DNA from: Lacisediminihabitans sp040549465
GTDB lineage: Bacteria; Actinomycetota; Actinomycetes; Actinomycetales; Microbacteriaceae
NCBI RefSeq assembly: GCF_040549465.1
Contig: NZ_JBEPTL010000005.1
Location: forward strand, 124,001 to 188,000
DNA: 64,000 bases
Reading direction: 5' to 3'
The position numbers were made by a program, and so were the translations under genes. The notes under the pieces are model-generated. The model saw only the letters and a program-made list of their open reading frames with translations. It was not told where the DNA came from and did no database searches. This document shows, piece after piece, positions 44,662 to 53,610 of this stretch (the first letter of the stretch is position 1; every line of letters begins with the position of its first letter).

Positions 44662-45743
44662 GAATCGGCATCGTCGGCGTCGGCAAAATCAGCGAACAAT
44701 ACTTCGCTTCTTTCCCTTCGCTTCCGGGCCTCGAACTCGTCGCCGTCGCCGACCTCGATGAGGCACGCGCCGCGACGGTTGCCGCAGAGCAGGGCGTCGA
44801 AGCGCTGACCGTCGACCAGTTGCTCGTTCACCCTCGTATCGATGCGGTGCTCAACCTCACCATCCCTGCCGCCCACGTCGAGGTGGGTACGCGGGCGCTG
44901 GAGGCGGGCAAACATGTCTACGCCGAAAAGCCTCTCGCGCTCGCTCCCGCGGATGCCGTGGACATGCTCGCACTCGCCGAACGCAACGGGCTCCGCGTGG
45001 GTTCCGCACCCGACACCGTGCTCGGCACCGGGATACAGACCGCGCGCCAGCTGTTGGACTCCGGCCGGATCGGCACCGCCGTCGGCGCCACTGCCTTTTG
45101 GGTTTCGCCCGGACACGAGTTGTGGCATCCGGCTCCGCAGTTCTACTACCAGCCGGGCGGCGGACCGCTCTTCGACATGGGGCCGTACTACCTCACGGCG
45201 CTCGTCACCATGCTCGGCCCGGTCGTTCGGGTCTCCGGCGCCGTCGGGCGGTCCGATCGGGAGCGCACAGTCGCTACCGGCCCGAATGCCGGTGCGCCGA
45301 TCACCGTCGCCGTCGACACCCACGTGACTGCGACTCTGGAGCACGCGTCGGGTGTGGCCTCGAGCCTCACCGTGAGCTTCGACGTGTGGGCCTCGCGCAT
45401 CCCCAACATCGAGGTCTACGGCACGGAGGGCACGATCGCGGTGCCTGACCCGAACGGTTTCTCCGATCCGGTGGCAGTGTGGACGAAGGATGAGAGGGAG
45501 TGGCAGACGGTCGAGGATTCCGCCGGCTACGTGGACGCGGCCCGGGGCTTCGGGCTCGCCGATCTGGCGCGCGCCATCGAGACCGACAGGCCGCACCGCG
45601 CCTCGGGCGAACTCGCCTTTCATGTGCTCGAGATAATGGACGCGATCATCCGCGCCGGCAACGAGCATCGCGTGATCGAGCTCGACAGCACCGTCGAGCG
45701 CCCGAAGCCGGTGCCATTCGGCCTGACGCCGAGCACCTGGTAA
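44646..45743 (+). CDS. Gfo/Idh/MocA-family oxidoreductase
   Basis: The 365-residue protein has GIVGVGKISEQYFAS (GxGxxx Rossmann motif, about residues 8-16), NLTIPAAHVEVGTRALEAGK, the EKP motif in VYAEKPLAL near 98, and FDMGPYYLTAL near 180, where the family's conserved helix sits. The EKP lysine is intact, unlike the family member at 38602. GTG start, with AAAGGGGACTGCT before it, overlaps the ThuA gene by 16 bases. It probably oxidises or reduces a sugar carbon with NAD(P); substrate unknown. Confidence 0.9.
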   Translation: MGSPLRIGIVGVGKISEQYFASFPSLPGLELVAVADLDEARAATVAAEQGVEALTVDQLLVHPRIDAVLNLTIPAAHVEVGTRALEAGKHVYAEKPLALAPADAVDMLALAERNGLRVGSAPDTVLGTGIQTARQLLDSGRIGTAVGATAFWVSPGHELWHPAPQFYYQPGGGPLFDMGPYYLTALVTMLGPVVRVSGAVGRSDRERTVATGPNAGAPITVAVDTHVTATLEHASGVASSLTVSFDVWASRIPNIEVYGTEGTIAVPDPNGFSDPVAVWTKDEREWQTVEDSAGYVDAARGFGLADLARAIETDRPHRASGELAFHVLEIMDAIIRAGNEHRVIELDSTVERPKPVPFGLTPSTW

Positions 45744-45776
45744 GCACCGATCACCTGGAAAGCACCGAGGAGAGAC

Positions 45777-46955
45777 ATGAACGACAGCACGCCGGCTCTC
45801 AGGGTCGCGATGATCGGCCACGGCTTCATGGGAGCGGCCCATTCGCAGGGCTGGCGGGTGGCACCGCGCTTCTTCGATCTTCCGCTGCGACCCTCGATGG
45901 ATGTGGTCGTCGGCCGCAACGCGGAGCCCGCCGCGGAAGCCGCTGACAGATGGGGCTGGCGGGAGAGCGAGACCGACTGGCGCCGCGTGATCGAACGCGA
46001 CGACATCGACCTGGTGGACATCGTGACCCCGGGCAACACCCACGCCGAGATCGCGATCGCGGCGCTCGAGGCCGGCAAGCACATACTCTGCGAGAAGCCG
46101 CTCGCCAACACCGTCGCAGAGGCCGAAGCGATGGCGGATGCCGCAGCCACAGCCGCGGAACGTGGCGTGTTCGCCATGGTCGGGTACACCTACCGTCGTG
46201 TTCCGGCGGCCACCTTCGCGCGCGACCTGGTCGCCGCGGGCAGAATCGGCGAGGTGCGCCAGGTGCGCGCCAACTACCTGCAGGACTGGCTGGTCAACGC
46301 AGAGGCTCCGCTCACCTGGCGCATGAACAAGGAGCTCGCCGGTTCTGGCTCACTCGGCGATATCGGCGCGCATGCCATCGACCTCGCACAGTTCATCACC
46401 GGCCAGCGGCTGGTTTCCGTCTCCGGCATCCTCGAGACCCTGGTGAAGGAGCGGCCCGTGCTGGCGATCTCGCATGGCCTCTCCGGCGTGGCGGGAACCG
46501 AACGCGGGCCGGTCACCGTAGACGACGTGGCACTGTTCACCGGGCGATTCGAGTCCGGCGTGCTCGGCTCATTCGAGGCGACCCGTTTCAGCACAGGCCG
46601 CAAGAATGCCTTCCGCATCGAGGTGGCAGGCTCGCTCGGCGCGATCTCCTTCGACCTCGAGGAACTGAACACCCTCAGCTTTTACGATGCGACAGCGCCC
46701 GCCCTGGAGCGGGGGTTTACTCGCATCCTGGTCACCGAGTCCGAGCATCCCTACGCTGGCGCGTGGTGGCCGACCGGGCATCTGATCGGCTACGAGCACG
46801 GCTTCTCGCACCAGGTTCGCGACCTCGTGGACGCCATCGCAGCGGGCACCCAGCCGACCCCGTCGTTCGCCGACGGACTGCAGGTGCAGCGCGTGCTCGA
46901 CGCTGTCGAGACGAGCTCGGGCAACGGCAGCGCCTGGACATCCATCCCGGACTGA
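45777..46955 (+). CDS. Gfo/Idh/MocA-family oxidoreductase
   Basis: A 392-residue oxidoreductase: VAMIGHGFMGAAHSQGWRV carries the Rossmann glycines (about residues 11-16), VTPGNTHAEIAIAALEAGKH, EKP in ILCEKPLANT near 106, and GSLGDIGAHAIDLAQFITGQ near 200 (20 residues), the same signature as the partial gene at the left end of the window. ATG with GAGGAGAGAC before it, 33 bases after the preceding gene. Third member of a ThuA-Gfo-Gfo operon. Its partner proteins suggest sequential steps on one sugar; substrate unknown. Confidence 0.92.
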   Translation: MNDSTPALRVAMIGHGFMGAAHSQGWRVAPRFFDLPLRPSMDVVVGRNAEPAAEAADRWGWRESETDWRRVIERDDIDLVDIVTPGNTHAEIAIAALEAGKHILCEKPLANTVAEAEAMADAAATAAERGVFAMVGYTYRRVPAATFARDLVAAGRIGEVRQVRANYLQDWLVNAEAPLTWRMNKELAGSGSLGDIGAHAIDLAQFITGQRLVSVSGILETLVKERPVLAISHGLSGVAGTERGPVTVDDVALFTGRFESGVLGSFEATRFSTGRKNAFRIEVAGSLGAISFDLEELNTLSFYDATAPALERGFTRILVTESEHPYAGAWWPTGHLIGYEHGFSHQVRDLVDAIAAGTQPTPSFADGLQVQRVLDAVETSSGNGSAWTSIPD

Positions 46956-47079
46956 CCTCGGCGGTCAAGGTTGTGCCGTTCGTGACGGCCTGCGCGTGCG
47001 GACTCGGCTCGAAGTTCAGAACGCGCCGACCCCGCACGAGGTCGGTACCCGGATCGGCGGCAATCGTCTGACTGCTCTC

Positions 47080-47115
47080 GCGCAGCGGCGACTCATCACG
47101 AGGGCACCGCTGCGC
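47080..47115. terminator. Hairpin between convergent genes
   Basis: GCGCAGCGG (47080-47088) and CCGCTGCGC (47107-47115) are exact 9-bp arms around 18 bases, in the gap between the Gfo/Idh gene and the convergent DUF305 gene. No T-run is present. The rest of the 174-base gap shows nothing convincing. Confidence 0.55.
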
Positions 47116-47129
47116 TTCCCGCGTGTGGG

Positions 47130-47708
47130 TTAGAGCGTGCCGAGAAGGTCACTCATTGTTGTGATCTCGGCCGTCTGGGTGGTGATGATCGTTTTCGCCA
47201 GAGCGAGCGCGTCACTGTTCTTGCCCTTGTCGACTTCGGTTGTGGCCATGTCGAGGGCACCGTTGTGGTGGGTTGTCATCTGAGTGAGGAACAGTTTGCT
47301 GGCGTCCACGCCGGATGACTCTTTGAGGGCGTTCATGTCGGAGTCGGACATCGTCATTCCGCCATGGTCCATCCCCGACATTCCGCCGGACTTCTCGCCC
47401 CACTCAATAAGCCAGGATTTCATCTTCTTGATCTCCGGGCTCTGGGCGGCTTTGATTTCTTCGGCGAGCGAGGTTACTTTCGGGTCGATGCCGGACTTGT
47501 CGAGAATCATGTCCGACATCGTGATCGCTTGTTGGTGATGGGCTGACATCTCCATTGCGAAGCTGACATCGGCACTGTTATGACTGCTGCTGGTGCTCGA
47601 GGAGGCCGAGGGGTTGCTTCCCGAACTTGTGCCGCCTGAGCAGGCGGTCATGGTGAGCGTGGCGGCCAGAATGCCGACGACCGCTACTGATGTACGTGGT
47701 CTGAACAT
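47130..47708 (-). CDS. DUF305 lipoprotein (metal-resistance associated)
   Basis: A 192-residue lipoprotein with signal peptide and lipobox TMTAC (Cys23), a Ser-rich linker, and a DUF305 ferritin-like four-helix domain. The two DUF305 repeats are visible as FAMEMSAHHQQAITMSDMIL near residue 50 and FLTQMTTHHNGALDMATTEV near 138, each with the paired His-His metal-ligand-like motif. A Met/His-rich loop (GGMSGMDHGGMTMSDSDM) lies between them and would suit Cu(I) binding. It is at the end of the copper cluster on the minus strand, which supports a role in surface copper sequestration. Confidence 0.9.
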   Translation of the reverse strand: MFRPRTSVAVVGILAATLTMTACSGGTSSGSNPSASSSTSSSHNSADVSFAMEMSAHHQQAITMSDMILDKSGIDPKVTSLAEEIKAAQSPEIKKMKSWLIEWGEKSGGMSGMDHGGMTMSDSDMNALKESSGVDASKLFLTQMTTHHNGALDMATTEVDKGKNSDALALAKTIITTQTAEITTMSDLLGTL

Positions 47709-47807
47709 GGGTGAATTGCCAATCAGTTGAACTAAAAATGGACAGGAGTAACGCTCCGCTCACGGCGGAGCTGAGGCACCGCTGTTAGCGAGTGCATACC
47801 TGTCGGA

Positions 47808-48287
47808 TCAGGTTCTACTGATGGAGAGAACGTCCAAAGACGGAGGGGTCGGCACGGTGATGTGCTCCGCGGCCACTCGAAGAATCCGGACAAGTTTGGC
47901 GACACTGAACCGTGGTGGAGACGGGCGGCGAATGAGTAGGAGTCCGATGACGGCCGCCAGAATGCTCACGGCACAGACCATCCCCATAAGCAGGCAGTTC
48001 ATTTCGCACATTCCGCCGCAACGTTGCGCAGAGGTGCTGGTGATTGCCGTTGCGACGGGTGCGTGCATGGCGACGGCTTCGCTGACTCCGTCGTCGGTTC
48101 CGGCGGTGGCGTTCTCGTGGACATGGGTGTTCGTCATACCGGTTTCAGCCGCCGCGGGAGCAGCGTGCATGGCATGCATTGCGACAAGCCCGAGGAGTAG
48201 CGCTGCGATGGCGAGCACGGCGGTGAGTGCCCGACGAACAAGAGTGAGCTGGTCGCCAGAGAGCCTTGTGGACGCGTGAGTCCTCAT
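47808..48287 (-). CDS. DUF6153-like small membrane protein
   Basis: About 159 residues: a hydrophobic helix near the N-terminus (AVLAIAALLLGLVAMHAMHA), a His/Met-containing exported loop, Cys-rich CGGMCEMNCLLMGMVC, and a second membrane helix (AVSILAAVIGLLLI). I believe it belongs to the DUF6153 group found beside copper genes in actinobacteria. The Cys/Met/His cluster next to the second helix is a plausible metal site. ATG at 48287 has GGAAGGTGG before it. It follows copA by 58 bases on the same strand. Function unknown. Confidence 0.7.
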   Translation of the reverse strand: MRTHASTRLSGDQLTLVRRALTAVLAIAALLLGLVAMHAMHAAPAAAETGMTNTHVHENATAGTDDGVSEAVAMHAPVATAITSTSAQRCGGMCEMNCLLMGMVCAVSILAAVIGLLLIRRPSPPRFSVAKLVRILRVAAEHITVPTPPSLDVLSISRT

Positions 48288-48345
48288 GCGCCACCTTCCC
48301 TCGTTACTCATCCGTTACCGTCGAAACCACGACCACCCTAACCCA

Positions 48346-50622
48346 TCAGTTTCCGCGGCCCGGATCCTCCGTCGTGCGCCGCAGCCGGTTCTCTCGACCT
48401 GTCGTGAACCGCCGAAGTCGCAAACTGTTCGTCACGACAAAGACAGAGGAAAACGCCATCGCAGCTCCGGCCAGCAGTGGGTTGAGCAGTCCGAGCATGG
48501 CGACCGGTATCGCGGCCACATTGTAGGCGAACGCCCAGAACAGATTGCCTTTGATCGTGCCGAGGGTGCGGCGGGCCAATCGCACGGCGTCGGCGACGAC
48601 GAGCAGGTCACCGCTGACAACGGTGATGTCGCTGGCGGCGATGGCGGCATCGGTTCCCGTCCCCATAGCAATTCCGAGGTCCGCGCTGGCGAGAGCCGCG
48701 GAATCGTTCACACCGTCTCCGACCATCGCCACCACATGGCCCTCATCCTGCAGGGCGTGGATCACGTCGAGTTTGCCCTGCGGGGTGATCCCGGAATGGA
48801 CATCATCGATGTCCACCTCTCGGGCGATTGCGGCCGCCGCTCCCGCGTTGTCCCCGGTCAGAAGGATCGGGCGAAGCCCGAGGGCACGGAACCGCTGGAT
48901 CGCCTCGATACTGGTGGCTTTCACCGTGTCGCCAACGACAATGGCACCGCGCAGCGCACCGTCCGAGCCGACCGCGACAACAGTTGCGCCGGCGGCTTCG
49001 TTTTCGGCTATGAAGGCTGTTGCCTCTGCGGGGAGTGGGATCGACCAGTCCTGGTCGAGCCAACTCGCCCGACCGACTAGCGCGAGGTGACCGTCGATGA
49101 CCGCTTGGACACCCTGGCCGGCGTGGGCGGAAAATGTTTCCACGGCGCCCGGTTCGATGCCGAGGGTGCGACCGTGGTCGACGATGGCACGCCCGACAGG
49201 GTGCTCGGACCCTTCCTCGGCAACAGCTGCGATGCGGAGTACTTCGGCGGCGGGCGCGTCACCGAAGGTGGTGATGGATCTCACTTCCATCCTCCCGGTG
49301 GTCACCGTTCCGGTTTTGTCGAGCACGATGGTGTCGACCGTTCGAGTTTGTTCGAGCACCTGAGGTCCGCGGATGATGATCCCGAGTTGCGAACCACGGC
49401 CAGTGCCGACGATCAGGGCGGTGGGGGTCGCCAGTCCCAGCGCGCACGGGCAGGCGATGATCAGCGTCGCGACGGCAGCGGTGAACGCTGCTTCCAGTGA
49501 ACCGTCGAGGATCAGCCATCCGACGAATGTCAGCATGGCCAGACCGATGACCACCGGGACGAAGATGGCGGAGACGCGATCGGCGAGGCGCTGCGCTTCG
49601 GCTTTGCCGCTCTGCGCCTCTTCGACCAGGCGTCCCATGCGTGCGAGCTCAGTGTCTGAACCGACGCGGGTGATTTCGATGATGAGGCGTCCGCCGACGT
49701 TCACGGTGGCGCCGACCACCCGATCGCCAGCGGCCACCTCGACCGGAATGGATTCACCAGTGAGCATGCTCGCATCTACTGCGGATGCGCCATCGATCAC
49801 CAGTCCGTCGGAGGCGATCTTCTCCCCGGGACGCACCACGATCATGTCACCTGGAACCAGAGATGAAACGGGGACCAGGGTTTCGGCGTGGTTCCGTAGA
49901 ACGGTGGCGTCTTTCGCACCGAGCTCCAAGAGTGCCTTCAGGGCTGCTCCTGACTGTTTCTTGGCCCTGGCCTCGATGTATCGGCCGCCCAGGATGAACA
50001 CGGTGACCGCGGAGGCCACTTCGAGATAGATGTCGCTCGAACCCCCGGAATTAGCGAAGAAAGCGAAGGTCATGTGCATGCCGGGTATGCCTGCCATACC
50101 GAAGAACAGCGCATAGAGCGACCATCCGAAGGCGGCGATCACACCGACGCTGATCAGCGTGTCCATGGTGGCAGCACCGTGGCGAGCGTTGACTACGGCG
50201 GCACGGTGGAACGGCCATGCTCCCCACACCACGACCGGTGCGGCGAGAGTGAGCGCCAACCATTGCCAGTTCGTGAACTGGAGAACGGGAATCATCGACA
50301 TCAGCACCACCGGTAGTGCAAGCGAGGTCGACACGATCAGCCGCCGACGCAACCCAGCCGTCTCGCTCTCGCCCGCCTCCGGTACGGGTACTGTGTTGTC
50401 GGCGCGGGGCGGGATAGGCAGAACCGCCGTGTAGCCGGCGGATTCGACCGCGGCGATCAGATCGGTGGTCTCCACACCGTTGGCCTGCACCCGTGCCTTT
50501 TCGGTCGCGTAATTGACCGTGGCGGTAACGCCGTCGATACGGTTGAGTTTCCGTTCAATGCGTGTCGCACAGGAGGCGCACGTCATGCCCCCGATTTCGA
50601 GGTTAACGTCGGTGATGGTCAT
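48346..50622 (-). CDS. copA: Copper-exporting P1B-1-type ATPase
   Basis: A 758-residue heavy-metal ATPase: N-terminal heavy-metal-associated domain with GGMTCASC (Cys15, Cys18), eight membrane helices, actuator motif MLTGESIPV, intramembrane metal site IACPCALGLATPTA, phosphorylation site VLDKTGTVTTG, the HP dipeptide region and the hinge MVGDGVNDSAALASAD. The CPC motif identifies Cu(I)/Ag(I) export. ATG start, 3 bases after the chaperone gene. Part of the csoR-copZ-copA operon, so induction by copper through CsoR is expected. Confidence 0.96.
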   Translation of the reverse strand: MTITDVNLEIGGMTCASCATRIERKLNRIDGVTATVNYATEKARVQANGVETTDLIAAVESAGYTAVLPIPPRADNTVPVPEAGESETAGLRRRLIVSTSLALPVVLMSMIPVLQFTNWQWLALTLAAPVVVWGAWPFHRAAVVNARHGAATMDTLISVGVIAAFGWSLYALFFGMAGIPGMHMTFAFFANSGGSSDIYLEVASAVTVFILGGRYIEARAKKQSGAALKALLELGAKDATVLRNHAETLVPVSSLVPGDMIVVRPGEKIASDGLVIDGASAVDASMLTGESIPVEVAAGDRVVGATVNVGGRLIIEITRVGSDTELARMGRLVEEAQSGKAEAQRLADRVSAIFVPVVIGLAMLTFVGWLILDGSLEAAFTAAVATLIIACPCALGLATPTALIVGTGRGSQLGIIIRGPQVLEQTRTVDTIVLDKTGTVTTGRMEVRSITTFGDAPAAEVLRIAAVAEEGSEHPVGRAIVDHGRTLGIEPGAVETFSAHAGQGVQAVIDGHLALVGRASWLDQDWSIPLPAEATAFIAENEAAGATVVAVGSDGALRGAIVVGDTVKATSIEAIQRFRALGLRPILLTGDNAGAAAAIAREVDIDDVHSGITPQGKLDVIHALQDEGHVVAMVGDGVNDSAALASADLGIAMGTGTDAAIAASDITVVSGDLLVVADAVRLARRTLGTIKGNLFWAFAYNVAAIPVAMLGLLNPLLAGAAMAFSSVFVVTNSLRLRRFTTGRENRLRRTTEDPGRGN

Positions 50623-50625
50623 GGG

Positions 50626-50949
50626 CTAAGAGGTCACCAGGGCGTAGCCGGCTTCGGTGACCGCGGCACGAACGCTATCGAGTGGCACGGGCTGGGAACT
50701 GACGACCATGACGCGGGAAGTCCCGCCGGCGTTCAAATCGACACTGACACTGTCCACTCCGTCGATGGCGGAGAGCTCTTCGGTGACGCTCGAGACGCAA
50801 TGGTTGCAGGTCATCCCGTCGACCAGGTAGTGCTCTCGGATGGCGTCAGCGCTGACTGCTGCGGGCCGTTCGGTGTGACTGTCGGTCGAGCAGGTGCAGT
50901 CGTGGTCCTTGTCGGTCAGGCCGAGGTCATTGGTCGATGATGCGCACAT
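50626..50949 (-). CDS. copZ: Heavy-metal-associated-domain copper chaperone (CopZ-like)
   Basis: A 107-residue protein: a 40-residue N-terminal segment with Cys and His (DHDCTCSTDSH) followed by one HMA domain with the metal motif GMTCNHC near residues 45-51 and SAIDGVDSVSVDL. CopZ delivers Cu(I) to the N-terminal domain of CopA and to CsoR. The added Cys-containing N-terminal extension is longer than in classical CopZ (about 70 residues) and may bind extra metal. Preceded by AAGGAGTAACCACT. It ends 3 bases before copA. Confidence 0.88.
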   Translation of the reverse strand: MCASSTNDLGLTDKDHDCTCSTDSHTERPAAVSADAIREHYLVDGMTCNHCVSSVTEELSAIDGVDSVSVDLNAGGTSRVMVVSSQPVPLDSVRAAVTEAGYALVTS

Positions 50950-50999
50950 AGTGGTTACTCCTTGTGATCGTTGTATGGATGTCGTGGTGTGGAAATCGC

Positions 51000-51281
51000 T
51001 TATGAGCGGACGAGGCGGGCGATAGCGGCGGAGGCTTCGCGAATTTTCTCCTCAGCGACACTGCCGCCTTCGGCCGTGGCTTCGGCTACACAGTGAGTGA
51101 GGTGGTCGTCCAAAAGGGACAGCGCGACTGTTTCCAGGGCCTTGGTGGCGGCCGAGACCTGCGTGAGCACGTCGATGCAATAGGTGTCTTCTTCGACCAT
51201 CCGCTGGATACCTCGCACCTGCCCTTCGGCGCGACGAAGCCGTTTCAGGATCTGTTCTTTGTTATCGACGTACCCGACCAT
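51000..51281 (-). CDS. csoR: Copper-sensing transcriptional repressor CsoR
   Basis: The 93-residue helical protein has the complete CsoR copper triad: Cys35 in EEDTYCIDVL, and His60 and Cys64 in DDHLTHC, at the spacing known from M. tuberculosis CsoR. The DNA-binding surface residues in LKRLRRAEGQVRGIQRMVEE are typical. Cu(I) binding releases it from DNA. An ATACCCCTATGGGGTAT box is 14 bases upstream of its ATG and a second box covers the divergent copB promoter, so it should control both directions. Confidence 0.95.
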   Translation of the reverse strand: MVGYVDNKEQILKRLRRAEGQVRGIQRMVEEDTYCIDVLTQVSAATKALETVALSLLDDHLTHCVAEATAEGGSVAEEKIREASAAIARLVRS

Positions 51282-51295
51282 GACACCCTCTCCTA

Positions 51296-51312
51296 ATACC
51301 CCTATGGGGTAT
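51296..51312. promoter_or_regulatory. CsoR box, csoR side
   Basis: ATACCCCTATGGGGTAT matches the known CsoR operator form (TACCCC-N-GGGGTA dyad). It lies 15 bases before the csoR ATG, read on the minus strand, and would mediate autoregulation of csoR-copZ-copA. Confidence 0.85.
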
Positions 51313-51357
51313 CTACCCTAGACACACTAACGGACGTTGAGTCAGGTCGCAACGCTC

Positions 51358-51386
51358 TTGACCTATACCCTATGGGGGTATACATT
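51358..51386 (+). promoter_or_regulatory. copB promoter overlapped by a second CsoR box
   Basis: TTGACC (51358-51363) and TACATT (51381-51386) are spaced by exactly 17 bases. TATACCCTATGGGGGTATA (51364-51382) fills the whole spacer as a CsoR-type dyad. The ATG of copB follows the -10 box by 7 bases, so the transcript is probably leaderless. CsoR binding here would exclude RNA polymerase. Confidence 0.8.
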
Positions 51387-51393
51387 ACTCGGT

Positions 51394-53538
51394 ATGAACC
51401 AGCCCGGCAACGACCATCACACACACACCACTCTTCCGCCTGTCGACGCCAGAGAAGGCTCGAGTGTGATGCACCACGACGGCATGCAGCGCGGAGAGAT
51501 GGATCATTCCGGCGGCCACGCAGGGCACGCTGGTCACGGAGACCACGTCGCCCGGTTCCGTCGGCTGTTCTGGATCATGCTGGTTGTCGCCGTCCCCGTG
51601 GTCGGGTTCAGCCACATGTTCGCCATGATTCTCAGCTACGACCTCCCGCACGGTCCCGTCGTGGCGTGGATCTCACCGATTCTCGGAACAGTCATGTATT
51701 TCTGGGGTGGACAACCATTCCTGACCGGCGCCGTCTCCGAACTGAGCAGCCGCAAGCCCGGGATGATGCTCTTGATCGCCCTGGCGATCACCGTGGCCTT
51801 CATCGCATCGTGGGGTGCGAGCCTTGGGCTGTTGGATTCGCAACTCGATTTCTGGTGGGAACTCGCACTGTTGATCGTGATTATGTTGCTCGGTCACTGG
51901 ATCGAAATGCGGTCGCTTGCCCAAACCTCGACAGCGCTCGAATCGCTCGCTGCTCTCCTTCCGGACGAGGCCGAGCGCATCGACGGTGACACGGTGACTC
52001 TCGTCTCGCCCGCGGAACTCGCAGTGGGAGACATCGTCATCATCCGCCCCGGCGGCCGCGTACCGGCCGACGGAACTGTGACGGAAGGAACCGCCGATGT
52101 CGATGAATCGATGATCACCGGCGAATCTCGGCCCGTTAGCCGCGGGCCAGAATCTCATGTCGTCGCCGGCACCGTCGCAACCGACACCGCAATCCGAGTA
52201 CGGGTCACCGCTGTCGGCGGCGACACCGCGCTTGCCGGGATCCAGCGCCTCGTCACAGAAGCGCAAAACTCCAGCTCCCCCGCGCAACGTATCGCCGATA
52301 CCGCGGCTGGCTGGCTGTTCTGGTTCGCCCTCGGTTCGGGGATCATCACCGCCATCGTCTGGACTCTCGTCGGCAGTCCCAACGATGCCATCATCCGCAC
52401 CATCACGGTGCTCGTCATCGCCTGCCCGCACGCCCTCGGCCTCGCCATCCCGCTCGTCGTGTCGATCTCCACCGAACGCGCCGCCAAAGCCGGCGTGTTG
52501 GTCAAAGACCGCCTCGCCCTGGAGAGCATGCGCAAAGTCGACACCGTCCTCTTCGACAAGACCGGCACCCTCACCAAAGGTGAACCGACGGTTTCGAACC
52601 TCGCCGTCTCCGGCTCCACTAGCGAAAATGATCTTCTCGCGTGGGCGGCATCCGCCGAGAACGACAGCGAGCACCCCTTGGCCAAAGCCATCGTCCACGC
52701 CGCTAAGCAGCGCGACCTGCCGATGGCGAAAGCCTCCAACTTCCACGCCTCCACCGCGATAGGAGTCACCGCCACCATCGACGGACACGACATCAGTGTG
52801 GGTGGACCCGGCATGCTGAACAGCCACCACCTCAGTCCACTTCCCGAAACCGAGCGGTGGAAAGACGACGGAGCGATCATCCTGCACGTGCTCTCCGATG
52901 GACAGATCGTCGGAGCGATCGGCCTCGCGGATGAAGTGCGGGAGGAATCCCGGCAGGCCGTGGACGCATTGCACGAACAGGGAATCACTGTGGTGATGAT
53001 CACCGGCGATGCCGAAGCCGTAGCCCACTCGGTCGCCACCGAACTCGGTATCGACCGCGTCTTCGCCGGTGTGCACCCCGAAGACAAGGCCGCGAAAATC
53101 ACCGAGCTGCACAACGAGGGTCGCACAGTCGCCATGGTCGGCGACGGCGTCAACGACGCCCCCGCCCTCGCCCAGGCAAACGTCGGCATCGCAATCGGCG
53201 CCGGTACCGACGTGGCGATCGCCTCCGCCGGCGTCATCCTCGCGAGCGACGACCCACGCTCCGTGCTGTCCGTCATCGAACTCTCCCGGAAGAGTTACCG
53301 CAAGATGAAACAAAACCTCTGGTGGGCCGCCGGCTACAACCTCATCTCCGTCCCCCTTGCCGCCGGCGTGCTCGCCCCCATCGGCTTCATCCTCCCCATG
53401 GAAGTCGGTGCCCTACTGATGTCAGCATCCACCGTCGTCGTCGCCCTCAACGCTCAGCTCCTTCGCCGACTCGATCTGCGACCACAGGGCATCGTCCCCA
53501 GCGACGCGATCGCAGAACCATCTTCGGTGCTGAGCTGA
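51394..53538 (+). CDS. copB: Copper/silver P1B-3-type ATPase (CPH motif)
   Basis: About 714 residues. The N-terminal 60 residues are His/Met-rich (HHTHTT, MHHDGMQRGEMDHSGGHAGH) and replace the HMA domain. Then come eight membrane helices, actuator ITGESRPVS, the metal site IACPHALGLAIPLV, phosphorylation site LFDKTGTLTKG and hinge MVGDGVNDAPALAQA. The CPH motif in place of CPC defines CopB, which prefers Cu(II) or Ag(I). I chose ATG 51394, 7 bases after a -10 box, as a leaderless start; no ribosome binding site is present. It faces csoR-copZ-copA and both sides have CsoR boxes. Confidence 0.93.
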   Translation: MNQPGNDHHTHTTLPPVDAREGSSVMHHDGMQRGEMDHSGGHAGHAGHGDHVARFRRLFWIMLVVAVPVVGFSHMFAMILSYDLPHGPVVAWISPILGTVMYFWGGQPFLTGAVSELSSRKPGMMLLIALAITVAFIASWGASLGLLDSQLDFWWELALLIVIMLLGHWIEMRSLAQTSTALESLAALLPDEAERIDGDTVTLVSPAELAVGDIVIIRPGGRVPADGTVTEGTADVDESMITGESRPVSRGPESHVVAGTVATDTAIRVRVTAVGGDTALAGIQRLVTEAQNSSSPAQRIADTAAGWLFWFALGSGIITAIVWTLVGSPNDAIIRTITVLVIACPHALGLAIPLVVSISTERAAKAGVLVKDRLALESMRKVDTVLFDKTGTLTKGEPTVSNLAVSGSTSENDLLAWAASAENDSEHPLAKAIVHAAKQRDLPMAKASNFHASTAIGVTATIDGHDISVGGPGMLNSHHLSPLPETERWKDDGAIILHVLSDGQIVGAIGLADEVREESRQAVDALHEQGITVVMITGDAEAVAHSVATELGIDRVFAGVHPEDKAAKITELHNEGRTVAMVGDGVNDAPALAQANVGIAIGAGTDVAIASAGVILASDDPRSVLSVIELSRKSYRKMKQNLWWAAGYNLISVPLAAGVLAPIGFILPMEVGALLMSASTVVVALNAQLLRRLDLRPQGIVPSDAIAEPSSVLS

Positions 53539-53578
53539 GACGTCGACCTGCTATCGGGTACGTCGCTGGCCGGCGCGA

Positions 53579-53610
53579 ACCTGTGCCATAATCTGCGTAT
53601 GGATGCAGGT
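53579..53610. promoter_or_regulatory. Dyad over the ArsR/SmtB promoter and start codon
   Basis: ACCTG (53579-53583) with CCATA (53586-53590) on the left mirrors TATGG (53598-53602) with CAGGT (53606-53610) on the right. The dyad includes the -10 box CATAAT (53587-53592), 6 bases before the ATG at 53599. It is a good candidate for autoregulation by the encoded repressor. Confidence 0.55.
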
